Assembly: GCA_947585665.1 (NCBI GenBank)
Contig: CANPXE010000004.1
Location: forward strand, 1-64,000
Reading direction: 5' to 3'
Length of the DNA stretch: 64,000 bases
Source of the DNA: an uncultured Bacilli bacterium
GTDB taxonomy: Bacteria > Bacillota_I > Bacilli_A > RF39 > UBA660
Within the stretch, counting starts at the first letter, position 1. Every line of letters starts with the position of its first letter. The notes under the pieces were generated by a model, which saw nothing but the letters and a program-made list of their open reading frames with translations, did not search any database and was not told the origin of the DNA. The position numbers and the translations under genes are program-made. Below, piece after piece: positions 52,495 through 61,947 of this stretch.

Positions 52495-55400
52495 ATGAAA
52501 TTAGAGAGATTTAGAGAAATAAAAAAGAGAATAATAGAGATTATTGAACATATTGATACTTATATTTCACAGGATCAACAACCTACAGAACAAGAAATAA
52601 AAGAGTTGAATGATGAATTTATTTCCTTACAAAAAGAATTAGAAAACGCTGATTTATCTTCAATTGATTATAAAGAATGGGAGGGTATGCCTCTTATAGC
52701 GTTAAGTATTGATGGTGGTGATCGTGTTTTAGATTTATCAAAAACTCATGCCAATATTGACTTTTCATTGATATCAGAAATTCTTTGTGACAAATTAATT
52801 TTGAGTGGATGTAATGTAAAAAACCTTTTTGCAATTAAATATGATGAAGAAATGTTTTCTAAAGATGAAGCGTTCATTTTAGCACACCCTGAATTTTTTC
52901 CAAGCAAATCTATACCAGAAGAAATTCGTGATAAATATTATCATCGCGAGATTGATTTAGGTACTTTAAAAAGTTATCCTGAATTATTGGAATGTATTCA
53001 TTCAGCCGATTACTTTGAATTTTCTACAAAAAGAATTTCTAAATTTGTTGGTTTTGATAATCTTATCACTTTTATTAAAGAATACCCAGAACTTATTGAT
53101 GTAATTAGTATACCTATTTTTTATATAGAGAATATTGATGAAGGTCAAAAGACATACGCAGAGGCAAGACAAGCACTATTTAAGATTTTTATGAATAATC
53201 TTTCACATGTTCATAATGGTTTTAGTTTTTTGTACAAAGAATTAGAAGTGCCAGAATTATCTCAACTTACTGATGAATTGATTTCATGTAATCCAGAATA
53301 TTTTTTAACAGATTTAGATATTCCGAGAGAAATATCAGAAAAATTTTATAGGGGTGAATTTGATATTAGTGATATTCGTCTTTATCGTGATGCTTTGAAA
53401 GATAAAAATTTATTATTTGGTTGTAGATTAGCCCATATTTTTTTGGAGTTAGAAATAATAAATAAAATTTTTGGTGATTTAATTACATACATTGATATCA
53501 TTCCACCGACACTTGATAGTATATTATTAAGTGGTAGTTTTGATAAAAAAGAATATTCAAGTATAAATGAATTTGTTAGCGAAAGAATATCTGCGCATCT
53601 CACATCTATAAGGGATTATGCTTTCATTAAAAAAATAGAATGTGATTTTGATGAATTATATCTCTATAGTTATTATGTACCAGTTGATAAAATTTTTGGC
53701 GATGATCCATATATAATTGCATTAATTAATAAGTATGGATTTAAAGCAATTAAAGAATTTCATAAGAAATATGATAATGTTTTAGGCAATAATTTATGTA
53801 TTACCGATTTTAGTGATAGTAATTTGAGAGTCATTGCTGAACTATATAAAGAACTATTAGATGCTGGTAAAGAGCCAGAAACTCTTAATGATTTAATTAA
53901 AGTAGAAGTTGCTTCCTTAATAGATAACTTAGCAAAACATAATAATGGACATAGTTTTGTATGTACTTATGAAACAAAAGCAAAATTGTTTTATGATTTT
54001 TTTCCTGATATGTTTTTATCCCCCGATGAATTGCAATATGCTTATGAAATTTGTAATGATGATAAAATACTTGGCAGAATATTATCGTCTATTGCTGGTA
54101 ATTATGATGATTTATTTGATTTAGTTAATAAATATCCTCAGTTAATCCCTATTTTTCTTCAAAAAAAGTTTAATACTAATACGTATTCTTCGAATTCAGA
54201 AATAGTAGAAAAAATTGATAATTTATATAAAAAACTCGGAAAAAAGGATTTTCTAACCATTGTTTCTAAGTATGGTAAAGCATTAGAGATCGTTATTGAA
54301 AATTATAAAAAAGCATTACCATTTGGTGAAATGCTTGCAAGTATCGACAATAAAGAAAAATTTTTAAACGATTTTATTTATGAAAAAAAATTATATTATC
54401 AAATTGATGTTAGAATCTTACCAGAAAGTTTTAGAAAAGAGCATCCAGAACTATATTTATCGGTAGATGTACCTGAAAAATTAAAAGAAAAATTTTATTC
54501 TAGAACATTAGATGTCAAAGATTTTATTGATAATCCTGAATTGTTGAAATTATTTAATAATAATAATATTGCATATGGATTTGCCGAGAGTATGGCATGG
54601 ATTGTTACATTATATGCTAATGAAACTAATTTTGAAGAGGCAAATTATAAACGTATGAAAATAATAATGGAATATTCTAAAATAACTGATCCTGAAATGC
54701 AAGCAGTGTTTAGTGAATATGTTCTAGAAATTGATGGTGATATTGATAAAATGAAAATTGCTTCTAATGTCATATCTATGCTTGAATTTTCAAACTCTAG
54801 TGAAATGATGGCCTTTAGGGGAGAAATTGCCAAACAAGTATTAAGGACAGAGAAACCTCTTGAAAAGTTAAGGGAAATTGAAGATTTATTTATAAGAAAT
54901 AATATACCAGTAGTTGGAAAGATATATTCTTGTTTTGAAATATTGCATCCTGATTTTCAAGGATTTGATTTTAGTAGTCCTATAATTTCACCTGTTTTAA
55001 AAAGATATTCAGTTGAAAGAAAAAAGATGATTGTTTTTTCAGATTTAATTAAAGCAGCATTTGGGTCTAATAATAGATCCGTCATTGATTATTTAGAAAA
55101 TATTGAATTTGCTTCTAAATTATATGAGAAAATAAAGAGTGGACAAATTGAATTTGAACAATGTAGTGAAATGGAAAAAAGAGAGTTAGTCATATTTAGT
55201 AAGCGTTTGGCTACATTACATAACAATACTTTGAGAGCAAAAGCAGATAATGATATATTTGTACTTAGTGGTGATGTTTTAGCAGGTATTTATGAACTAT
55301 CAAAAAAAATATCTCCAAATGGAACATTAGATTACGATTTAGCTGATAGAATTGTTAAAATGTTTTGTGGATTTGCTGGTTTTCATACCCTAGAACAAGC

Positions 55401-56937
55401 CAAAACATACATTGTCAATAAAGTTAAAGCAGCTGATTTAAGAAATAGAAGAACTGCACAATTTGATGTGGTCTTAAGAAAAGGAGATTTAGTTAAAGGA
55501 ATTGGGAAGATTAAATATTTAGGAAGTATTTTACAAAATGGTAGTGTTTCCAAAGAATTTTTAGGAGCAAATGCAGACTCTGATTTTACTCCTCTTGATA
55601 CTGATTTATCACTTATATTATCTGAAGAAGGAACAATACGTGAAAAGATAGACTCTAGTATTTCGAAAGATTATGGTCCAATTTGGTTTGTATTAAAAAA
55701 AGATGATCGTTTTAGTATAACAAGAGATAAAAATGGAATATGTAATGGTGGTATGTATGATCCTAATAAATTAGAATTGTTTCAAACTACTTGTGAAGGG
55801 CATTACGGAATTAGAACAGGATTTTCATCTACTGATATTGATTATATTGTTGCGGAGGAACCCTTTGACAGTAGAATTGGATTAGAAATAGCCATTAATG
55901 GTTTTTATATTCCTGTTGCTAATATGGAAGGAAAAATAATTTTTACTCCTGAAGATTATGATAAATTACGAGAAAAAATGAGTGGATTATCTTATTTCGG
56001 TGAGACAACATATGTTTTTTCTCCTAATCTTGTTACTGAAGAAACGGAATATTTAGCGCAACAAATAGAAGATAGTATGATTGAAGTAGAAACTAAAAGA
56101 GAAAAAATTATCAGTATTATTAAAAAAGCACTTGAAGAATTGGGATTGCATCTAAAAACAAGTATAGATGGGGATTTAACTGAAGGTTTTGTAGAATTGA
56201 TTGATACTGGTTCAACAGGTAGAGGAACAAATAAACCTGGAGATGGAGATTTTGACTTTATGATGCGAATAGATAGAGCAATATTATCGTCTCCTCAAAA
56301 AATGGCAAAACTAAAGACAACGATATTAAAAAATTTTGGTGGACACCATTCTAATGAGCAAACAGGTGATGGTGATTTTAGATTAAAGGGTGTTAAATTA
56401 GATGATGATACTGATGTTGATGTTGATATTTCCTTTGCTACAAAGACAGATAAAATGGCATATTCAACAGATATGGCGTTAAAAGATCGATTAGAAACGA
56501 TAAGAAAGCAAGATCCTCAAAAATATAAATATGTTATTGCCAACATTTTACTTGCTAAACAAGTATTAAAAAAAGCACATGTATATAAAGCATATCGTAG
56601 TGATAAAACGCAAGGTGGTTTAGGTGGAGTTGGAGTTGAAAATTGGATTCTTCAACATGGTGGTTCATTTATTGATGCGGCTAGAAGTTTTATTGCAGCA
56701 GCAGAGGGTAAAGAATTTTCGGAATTTGTATCAACTTATAGAGTATGGGATTTTGGTGATAACCATTTAGCTGAGAAAAAAGGACTATATCCACATGATA
56801 ATTTTGTATTCACTAATATGAGTTCAGAAGGATATACAAAAATGGTAGAATGTTTAAAAGATTTCTTAAAAGATAAAAAAACTGTTGTAAGTGTTGATAC
56901 TCAAGATCAAAGTGAGAAATCAAGTAAGTTAAGATAA
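52495..56937 (+). CDS. Giant repeat protein with C-terminal nucleotidyltransferase domain
   Basis: 1480 aa from ATG 52495 (GAGGT upstream). Residues about 1-780 are helical with a degenerate motif recurring near residues 131 (HPEFFPSKSIPEEIRDKYYH), 266 (NPEYFLTDLDIPREISEKFY) and 650 (HPELYLSVDVPEKLKEKFYS), each followed by a P-E-L-L type helix. Residues about 985-1190 are a separate domain of unknown family with KIKYLGSILQNGSVSKEFLG and GIRTGFSSTDIDYIV. Residues about 1210-1465 look like a polymerase-beta-type nucleotidyltransferase: GSTGRGTNKPGDGDFDFM (1239-1256, Asp1252/1254) with a third acidic strand DVDVDI (1307-1312). GGLGGVGVENWILQHGGSF (1374-1392) follows, recalling archaeal CCA-adding and OAS-like enzymes. 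No signal peptide. Single-gene unit with its own terminator. Confidence 0.8.
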   Translation: MKLERFREIKKRIIEIIEHIDTYISQDQQPTEQEIKELNDEFISLQKELENADLSSIDYKEWEGMPLIALSIDGGDRVLDLSKTHANIDFSLISEILCDKLILSGCNVKNLFAIKYDEEMFSKDEAFILAHPEFFPSKSIPEEIRDKYYHREIDLGTLKSYPELLECIHSADYFEFSTKRISKFVGFDNLITFIKEYPELIDVISIPIFYIENIDEGQKTYAEARQALFKIFMNNLSHVHNGFSFLYKELEVPELSQLTDELISCNPEYFLTDLDIPREISEKFYRGEFDISDIRLYRDALKDKNLLFGCRLAHIFLELEIINKIFGDLITYIDIIPPTLDSILLSGSFDKKEYSSINEFVSERISAHLTSIRDYAFIKKIECDFDELYLYSYYVPVDKIFGDDPYIIALINKYGFKAIKEFHKKYDNVLGNNLCITDFSDSNLRVIAELYKELLDAGKEPETLNDLIKVEVASLIDNLAKHNNGHSFVCTYETKAKLFYDFFPDMFLSPDELQYAYEICNDDKILGRILSSIAGNYDDLFDLVNKYPQLIPIFLQKKFNTNTYSSNSEIVEKIDNLYKKLGKKDFLTIVSKYGKALEIVIENYKKALPFGEMLASIDNKEKFLNDFIYEKKLYYQIDVRILPESFRKEHPELYLSVDVPEKLKEKFYSRTLDVKDFIDNPELLKLFNNNNIAYGFAESMAWIVTLYANETNFEEANYKRMKIIMEYSKITDPEMQAVFSEYVLEIDGDIDKMKIASNVISMLEFSNSSEMMAFRGEIAKQVLRTEKPLEKLREIEDLFIRNNIPVVGKIYSCFEILHPDFQGFDFSSPIISPVLKRYSVERKKMIVFSDLIKAAFGSNNRSVIDYLENIEFASKLYEKIKSGQIEFEQCSEMEKRELVIFSKRLATLHNNTLRAKADNDIFVLSGDVLAGIYELSKKISPNGTLDYDLADRIVKMFCGFAGFHTLEQAKTYIVNKVKAADLRNRRTAQFDVVLRKGDLVKGIGKIKYLGSILQNGSVSKEFLGANADSDFTPLDTDLSLILSEEGTIREKIDSSISKDYGPIWFVLKKDDRFSITRDKNGICNGGMYDPNKLELFQTTCEGHYGIRTGFSSTDIDYIVAEEPFDSRIGLEIAINGFYIPVANMEGKIIFTPEDYDKLREKMSGLSYFGETTYVFSPNLVTEETEYLAQQIEDSMIEVETKREKIISIIKKALEELGLHLKTSIDGDLTEGFVELIDTGSTGRGTNKPGDGDFDFMMRIDRAILSSPQKMAKLKTTILKNFGGHHSNEQTGDGDFRLKGVKLDDDTDVDVDISFATKTDKMAYSTDMALKDRLETIRKQDPQKYKYVIANILLAKQVLKKAHVYKAYRSDKTQGGLGGVGVENWILQHGGSFIDAARSFIAAAEGKEFSEFVSTYRVWDFGDNHLAEKKGLYPHDNFVFTNMSSEGYTKMVECLKDFLKDKKTVVSVDTQDQSEKSSKLR

Positions 56938-56969
56938 AAAAATAGTAGAATTAAAACTCTACTATTTTT
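56938..56969. terminator. Bidirectional terminator between convergent genes
   Basis: AAAAATAGTAGA (56938-56949) / TCTACTATTTTT (56958-56969), A run on one side and T run on the other. Confidence 0.88.
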
Positions 56970-57879
56970 ATATTATTTCTTGGAAAACATCTTTATCAAA
57001 GAGATGTTGTTCCTTTTCAATTTCTTCTAATTCTTCCGTTGTTATGAGAAAAAAGGTATATTCTAATATATCTTTACCATTTTTACTAACAGGGTCATCC
57101 CAAGTTAAATCTAGATGATACCATTGTCCATCTAAATAGACAGCATTCCAAATATGATTTTCACTGATGATACGAAAATTAGGAATATCATAATAGTCTA
57201 GGAAGAGTGCCATCGCATCAGTATAACCTCCACATAAACCATATCCTTGAAATAAAGGACCATAAGCTGTATCCGATTTATAATTAACAATCTTTTTGTC
57301 GCTACGATCAGAATCATACTTAGTATTGTTAATAATATAATCATGAATCTTTTTAATAATTTCTTTTTTATCAGTAATATTACCAACATAATTAGTTACA
57401 ATATCTTTAATTTTGTTATTAATTTTTATTATGTCTTCACCAGTATAAACTCTATTCACTTTAATAACAACTTTACCTAAACTATCATACTCTGTCTCAA
57501 TACTTGCGAAACTGTTATAAGGATGAACAAAACTATTGATATTAGATAGGGTAGATTGATTATGGGATAGTTCAGCTACATCATCTAAACAGTCAATATA
57601 ATCTCTATCACACATAAAAGTAAATTCATCATTACCATTATTAACAATTGTATAATAAGCATTTAAAAGTTGTTGCTTATCTTTAATCATAAAATCATCT
57701 GTTAGTTGCACATACTTATAATCTTTAGCTTGATAATATTCGTTAGGTTCAAGAGTGCTTATTTCGACACCATCTAAAATAAATTTCTTATATAAAAAAC
57801 GTCCTATGTCTTCTCTAAATATATAAACGATACCAAACACCCCTACAAAAAAGGCTATAAAGCCTAACATCTTTTTCAT
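56968..57879 (-). CDS. Membrane-anchored transglutaminase-like protein
   Basis: 303 aa. One N-terminal membrane helix (residues about 4-21), an external region, then a transglutaminase/protease-like core: KIHDYIINNTKYD leads to the nucleophile segment GYGLCGGYTDAMALFLDYYD, the catalytic His in ISENHIWNAVYLDGQWYHLD and the Asp in LTWDDP. This set is complete, so a cysteine protease or cross-linking activity outside the membrane is likely. Substrate unknown. AGGTGA sits 7 bases before the start. It is downstream of rpsT on the same strand. Confidence 0.88.
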   Translation of the reverse strand: MKKMLGFIAFFVGVFGIVYIFREDIGRFLYKKFILDGVEISTLEPNEYYQAKDYKYVQLTDDFMIKDKQQLLNAYYTIVNNGNDEFTFMCDRDYIDCLDDVAELSHNQSTLSNINSFVHPYNSFASIETEYDSLGKVVIKVNRVYTGEDIIKINNKIKDIVTNYVGNITDKKEIIKKIHDYIINNTKYDSDRSDKKIVNYKSDTAYGPLFQGYGLCGGYTDAMALFLDYYDIPNFRIISENHIWNAVYLDGQWYHLDLTWDDPVSKNGKDILEYTFFLITTEELEEIEKEQHLFDKDVFQEII

Positions 57880-57916
57880 CTTTTTTCACCTATATTAATT
57901 CTATCTTATTTTAATA

Positions 57917-57944
57917 TAAAAAAAAAGAGTAATTTTTCTTACTC
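57917..57944 (-). terminator. Terminator of rpsT
   Basis: On the minus strand GAGTAA / TTACTC (57944-57939 / 57932-57927) followed by about ten T. Confidence 0.88.
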
Positions 57945-58202
57945 CATTCCGTTATTCATTTTTGTTAATCTAGATTTTAGTCTTGCTGCTTTATTTTTAT
58001 GAATTAAACCACTCTTCATAGATTTATCAATTCTTTGAATAGCGATATTTAATTTTTCACTTGATAATTTTTTATCACCAGCTTTAACAGCTTTTTCAAA
58101 ATTTTTAACAGCTGTTCTACGACTTGTTTCAACGACATTGTTTCCAACGGCTTTCTTTCTACTAGTGATAACTCTCTTTTTAGCACTCTTAATATTTGGC
58201 AT
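57939..58202 (-). CDS. rpsT: 30S ribosomal protein S20
   Basis: 87 aa from the ATG at 58202, after GAGGTG; the GTG at 58211 is part of that ribosome site. Basic helical protein with the family start MPNIKSAKKRVITSRKK and the C-terminal GLIHKNKAARLKSRLTKMN. Lies divergently next to gpr, as in Bacillus. Confidence 0.97.
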   Translation of the reverse strand: MPNIKSAKKRVITSRKKAVGNNVVETSRRTAVKNFEKAVKAGDKKLSSEKLNIAIQRIDKSMKSGLIHKNKAARLKSRLTKMNNGME

Positions 58203-58232
58203 TTTTTTCACCTCGCTTTTTTGACTAAATAT

Positions 58233-58261
58233 ATTCTAACAAAAAATATGCTAAAAAGCAA
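58233..58261 (-). promoter_or_regulatory. Promoter of rpsT
   Basis: Minus strand TTGCTT (58261-58256), 17 bp, TAGAAT (58238-58233). Confidence 0.7.
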
Positions 58262-58329
58262 ACAAAATGTTAAAATAATCAAAAATGTATATAATTAAAC
58301 AATAAGTTAACACTATAATTGGTGAAAAT

Positions 58330-59346
58330 ATGGATAAAGAAATAGATTTACAAAACTATTCAATTAGGACTGATCTTTTAATTGATGCAGTTGAAAATTT
58401 GGAAAATGCTACCATAAGAGTAAATGAAAGAGAAGAAGATGATATTGTTATCAATGAAACTGAAGTCCTTGAAGATAATGATATCAAAAAGAAGGGTAAA
58501 TATGTTACCATATCATTTAATGATGTGACTGATCATCATAACTTTTTAAAAGTTCAAAATGTTTTCTCAAGGGAAATAAAAAAAATTATTACGTCTCTAA
58601 AGTTAAAGCAAGATTATAAAGTTCTTGTCGTTGGCTTGGGAAACCGCAATAGTACACCAGATAGTTTAGGTGTTAAAGTATGTGATAATATCATTGTGAC
58701 AAGACATCTTTTTGCTTTAGAAGAAGCTAGTTCCAATTATGGAAATGTCGCTGTTTTTACACCTAATGTCATGGGAAATACCGGTATTGAAGCAGAAGAA
58801 ATAATTAAAGGTATAATTAAAATGATTGATGTTGATTTACTTGTTGTCGTTGATGCTCTTGCATCATCCAATATTGAACGTGTCAATAAGACCATTCAAA
58901 TTACGGATACGGGAATTTCCCCTGGTAGTGGTGTTGGTAATTATCGTAAAGAAATATCTAAAGATGCCTTAGGAATTCCCGTTATAGCGATAGGTGTTCC
59001 AACGGTGGTTGATGCAACAACAATCGTTACTGATACGATTAATTTATTAATTCAAAAAATAGCTTATTTAAAAAATGATAATCCTAAAGAAAAACTAAAA
59101 CCCCGCGATAAAGTCGACTATTTAAAAGAAAAAAGAATATCTTTAAATGATGAAGAAAAAAGTAATCTTTTAGGTCTCATTGGTAATTTATCTATGGAAG
59201 ACTTAAAGAGTTTGATTAATGAAGTTTTAACACCCATTGGTTATAATATGATGGTAACACCAAAAGAAATAGACTTTGTCATTGAAAAAATAGCTCTATT
59301 AATAAGCAAAGGAATAAATAATGTAATGCATAATTTAGAAGGATAA
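58330..59346 (+). CDS. gpr: GPR endopeptidase (spore germination protease)
   Basis: 338 aa. Aspartic-type protease that degrades small acid-soluble spore proteins at germination. Clear family blocks: YSIRTDLLIDAVENL at the N-terminus (normally processed), VLVVGLGNRNSTPDSLGVKV, TPNVMGNTGIEAEEIIKGI, VVDALASSNIERVNKTIQIT, DTGISPGSGVGNYRKEIS and IAIGVPTVVDATTI. Its presence implies sporulation or recent loss of it. In the order rpsT/gpr/spoIIP as in Bacillus. Confidence 0.96.
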   Translation: MDKEIDLQNYSIRTDLLIDAVENLENATIRVNEREEDDIVINETEVLEDNDIKKKGKYVTISFNDVTDHHNFLKVQNVFSREIKKIITSLKLKQDYKVLVVGLGNRNSTPDSLGVKVCDNIIVTRHLFALEEASSNYGNVAVFTPNVMGNTGIEAEEIIKGIIKMIDVDLLVVVDALASSNIERVNKTIQITDTGISPGSGVGNYRKEISKDALGIPVIAIGVPTVVDATTIVTDTINLLIQKIAYLKNDNPKEKLKPRDKVDYLKEKRISLNDEEKSNLLGLIGNLSMEDLKSLINEVLTPIGYNMMVTPKEIDFVIEKIALLISKGINNVMHNLEG

Positions 59347-59365
59347 TTATGACATTATATTTTTT

Positions 59366-59394
59366 TTGACAAAATTCATATCATTTATTAGATA
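59366..59394 (+). promoter_or_regulatory. Promoter region of spoIIP
   Basis: TTGACA (59366-59371), 17 bp, TAGATA (59389-59394), shortly before the spoIIP start. A TACAAT just downstream could instead be a -10 of a sporulation sigma factor, but no matching -35 is evident. Confidence 0.45.
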
Positions 59395-59415
59395 CAATCT
59401 TTTTATGGTGATGAT

Positions 59416-60384
59416 ATGAATAAAAAGAAAAAACATAGTAAATTAAAAAAAATCTTTTTCATAGTGATTTTAATCATAACATATATCTTTACTTTACAAA
59501 TGTTAAATAAAATTAATCTTGATGTCAAAGATAAACGTCTTTATAAGTTCTTAATCAATAACTCTACAACTTTATCTTCAAATAATAGTTATGATACTTT
59601 AAAAAAAATTATCAATTTTAAACCAAACTCATTAATTGTCAATAACTTAGTTTATGATAAAAAGATTAGTACTAAGCCTATTGATGAAGTTATATCCCAA
59701 AATGACAATAAAGAAGAACCAAATCAAGATCAAACTGAATCAACCATAAAAGAGAAAGACAGAAGACCAACAGTTTATATTTATAACACCCATCAAAGTG
59801 AAAACTATAATAGTGAATATCTAGCTGACTATAGTATCACTCCTAATGTTTTAATGGCAAGTTATATGTTAAAAGAAGATTTAGAAGAATATGGTATCTA
59901 TTCTTATGTTGAAGAAGATAGTGTCAGTGCTGTCTTAAATAAAAATAAGTGGAAATATTATAAGAGTTATACGGTTACTAAGAGTTTTATGGAAAAAAGA
60001 AAAAAAGAAATGCCAACGCTAAAATACTATATCGATTTACATCGTGATTCTGTTAAAAGGAAATATACCACTACCGAAATAAATGGTGTCAGTTATGCCA
60101 AAATTATGTTGTTAGTTGGTCTTGATCATAAAGAATATAAGGTTAATTTACAAGAAGCTAAGAAAATAAACAATAAATTAAATAAGGATTATCCAGGACT
60201 ATCGAGAGGAATTTATAAAAAGAGTGGAAAGGGTGTCAATGGTATTTATAATCAAGACTTTTCTAAATATACTTTTCTTTTTGAAGTAGGTGGGACTGAT
60301 AACAACATTCAAGAAGTTAATAATAGTATTTCTGTTCTTGCGAAGATTTTAAATGAATATATAAAGGAAGAAGAGGGTGCTTAA
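59416..60384 (+). CDS. spoIIP: Stage II sporulation protein P (SpoIIP)
   Basis: 322 aa. Membrane-anchored (helix at residues about 12-31) amidase/endopeptidase that degrades septal peptidoglycan with SpoIID and SpoIIM during engulfment. The catalytic domain is intact: VYIYNTHQSENYNSEYLADY, YIDLHRDSVKR and LFEVGGTDNNIQEVNNSI. GGTGATG upstream of the start. One base separates it from the next gene. Confidence 0.95.
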   Translation: MNKKKKHSKLKKIFFIVILIITYIFTLQMLNKINLDVKDKRLYKFLINNSTTLSSNNSYDTLKKIINFKPNSLIVNNLVYDKKISTKPIDEVISQNDNKEEPNQDQTESTIKEKDRRPTVYIYNTHQSENYNSEYLADYSITPNVLMASYMLKEDLEEYGIYSYVEEDSVSAVLNKNKWKYYKSYTVTKSFMEKRKKEMPTLKYYIDLHRDSVKRKYTTTEINGVSYAKIMLLVGLDHKEYKVNLQEAKKINNKLNKDYPGLSRGIYKKSGKGVNGIYNQDFSKYTFLFEVGGTDNNIQEVNNSISVLAKILNEYIKEEEGA

Positions 60385-60699
60385 ATGAAAATCTTTAAAG
60401 TGTTCATGGTTATAATATTAGTAGCTTTTTTAGGTACTGTTTTCCTATCAGTCAGTGGTTATTATCAAACAGAACTTCAAAAAGATATGATTTTAACTAA
60501 TGAAGCTATTGAAAAATTTGAACAAGATGTCAAAGATGGCAAAGATATTGATGCGAATGATTATCTAGCATCAAAACAAAAAAATTACGATAATCGTGTT
60601 TCAGAAACTGGTCGTTATATTTCAGAAAAACTTAATAAAATCGTTTCTAATGGTATTAAAAAAACTCTAAAAATTATCATAAAAGCAATTGAAGAATAG
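60385..60699 (+). CDS. Small single-pass membrane protein in the yqxA position
   Basis: 104 aa. One membrane helix (residues about 4-24) then a charged helical external part. In Bacillus the gene after spoIIP is yqxA (DUF3679), of similar size and topology; position and layout support equivalence, but I cannot confirm it by sequence. It starts on the base after the spoIIP stop, with GGGTGC-type ribosome site inside spoIIP. Confidence 0.6.
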   Translation: MKIFKVFMVIILVAFLGTVFLSVSGYYQTELQKDMILTNEAIEKFEQDVKDGKDIDANDYLASKQKNYDNRVSETGRYISEKLNKIVSNGIKKTLKIIIKAIEE

Positions 60700-60717
60700 T
60701 TAATGATATTGTATAAT
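60689..60717 (+). promoter_or_regulatory. Promoter of the terminal envelope cluster
   Basis: TTGAAG (60689-60694), 17 bp, TATAAT (60712-60717), 24 bases before the GTG start at 60741. Confidence 0.7.
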
Positions 60718-60740
60718 TTTTATGATAGGGTGTGATAGTA

Positions 60741-61946
60741 GTGAATAAAAAAATATTGGGGATTATAACAGTTTTATTAGGGGCAGTTGTCATTAGCTTA
60801 GGAATAACTTTGCAATTTAGTAACAAAGAAAAAAAACCTAAAGATAAAGAAGAAGAACCAGAAGTTAGTCAAAACACTGAAGTTAAAAATATAAATAAAT
60901 ATGGTGATAAAGAAGTATGTAGTAATTCTCAACAAATATCTTCTTTTCTTAATACACGTTATCGCGATAAAATATCTTTTACTTATCCTGATTGTGTTCA
61001 TGAATATGATTTGTCTTATACGTATAAACAACTTAATGATGATACAAATTATTCGAATGACGGAATTTATATTACTATTGCTGACGAAATGAGCACAATA
61101 GATAAATATATGAGTAGTGTTAAATCAACAATTATTTCTGATAAAGAATCTGATGACTATGTAAATTTTGAATATACAGATGTGCAAAAATTTACCAATA
61201 AAAATGGTTTAGAAGTTCAATTAATACAAAAAGTTAATCGTGTTAGTAATATTTTTCCAAAAGATTCTTTTCGTGATAATGAGAATTGGTATATTGCGGT
61301 TGAGTTAAGTGATAAAGAAATTTTAGAAATTGAAATATTAATAAACAATGGTACTATGTCAAAAGATGCTGTTAAAGAGCTTTTTGATAATGTTAAAGTA
61401 GAAAAAGATCAAGCTGTTTTTTCAAACATAAAAAAAGAAGGTAATTATCAAGTTGGTAGTATTCGCCAAAATAAAAAGAATGAATATGAGCATGGATATA
61501 TCGTCAACTTCAAAGTTCCTGATAAGTACCCCGAACTTACTTCAACTTCTAATAATTATTATTCTGTAGCTTTTACTTTTGAAGAATTACTTCATAAAAT
61601 TTATTTTTCTCTATCCTTAGAAAAAGAAACTTTTTCTTCTATTGATGAAAGAGTAGTGGACTATCACAAATATGAATTAGAACGTTATACTGATAATGAG
61701 CATTATCGTAATATTAAAGATTCAAATATTCAAAAGAAAAAGATTGCTGGTAAAGATGTTTCATATTTTGTTATTAGTGGTGATTATTATTTAGATGGTA
61801 AAAAATCTGCAACGTATTATTCTGGTGAAGTCTATTATAAAATCGATGATACTATGTTTTATTATATTAATATATCAAATACAAATGAGCCAATTGATGA
61901 GAAACTAATAAGTGAATTATTAGATTTTACTATTGAGGAGTATTAA
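60741..61946 (+). CDS. Exported protein of unknown function with two probable domain halves
   Basis: 401 aa from GTG 60741, spaced from AGGGTGTGA; a GTG at 60732 lies inside that site. One membrane helix (residues about 5-24), a Lys/Glu linker (KEKKPKDKEEEPEV), then two halves of about 165 residues. Each opens with an aromatic strand (DKISFTYPDC, GYIVNFKVPDKYPEL), continues through GLEVQLIQKV- or GKDVSYFVIS-type strands and ends in a helix (AVKELFDNVKVE, LISELLDFTIEE), suggesting an internal duplication. The fold may resemble the protein at 8786. First gene of a three-gene envelope cluster. Confidence 0.68.
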   Translation: MNKKILGIITVLLGAVVISLGITLQFSNKEKKPKDKEEEPEVSQNTEVKNINKYGDKEVCSNSQQISSFLNTRYRDKISFTYPDCVHEYDLSYTYKQLNDDTNYSNDGIYITIADEMSTIDKYMSSVKSTIISDKESDDYVNFEYTDVQKFTNKNGLEVQLIQKVNRVSNIFPKDSFRDNENWYIAVELSDKEILEIEILINNGTMSKDAVKELFDNVKVEKDQAVFSNIKKEGNYQVGSIRQNKKNEYEHGYIVNFKVPDKYPELTSTSNNYYSVAFTFEELLHKIYFSLSLEKETFSSIDERVVDYHKYELERYTDNEHYRNIKDSNIQKKKIAGKDVSYFVISGDYYLDGKKSATYYSGEVYYKIDDTMFYYINISNTNEPIDEKLISELLDFTIEEY

Positions 61947-61947
61947 T

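Noticed and set aside
52495-56937. Canonical CBASS cyclase operon
   Set aside because: The nucleotidyltransferase is fused to a giant protein and no effector, E1/E2/JAB or HORMA/TRIP13 gene is adjacent.
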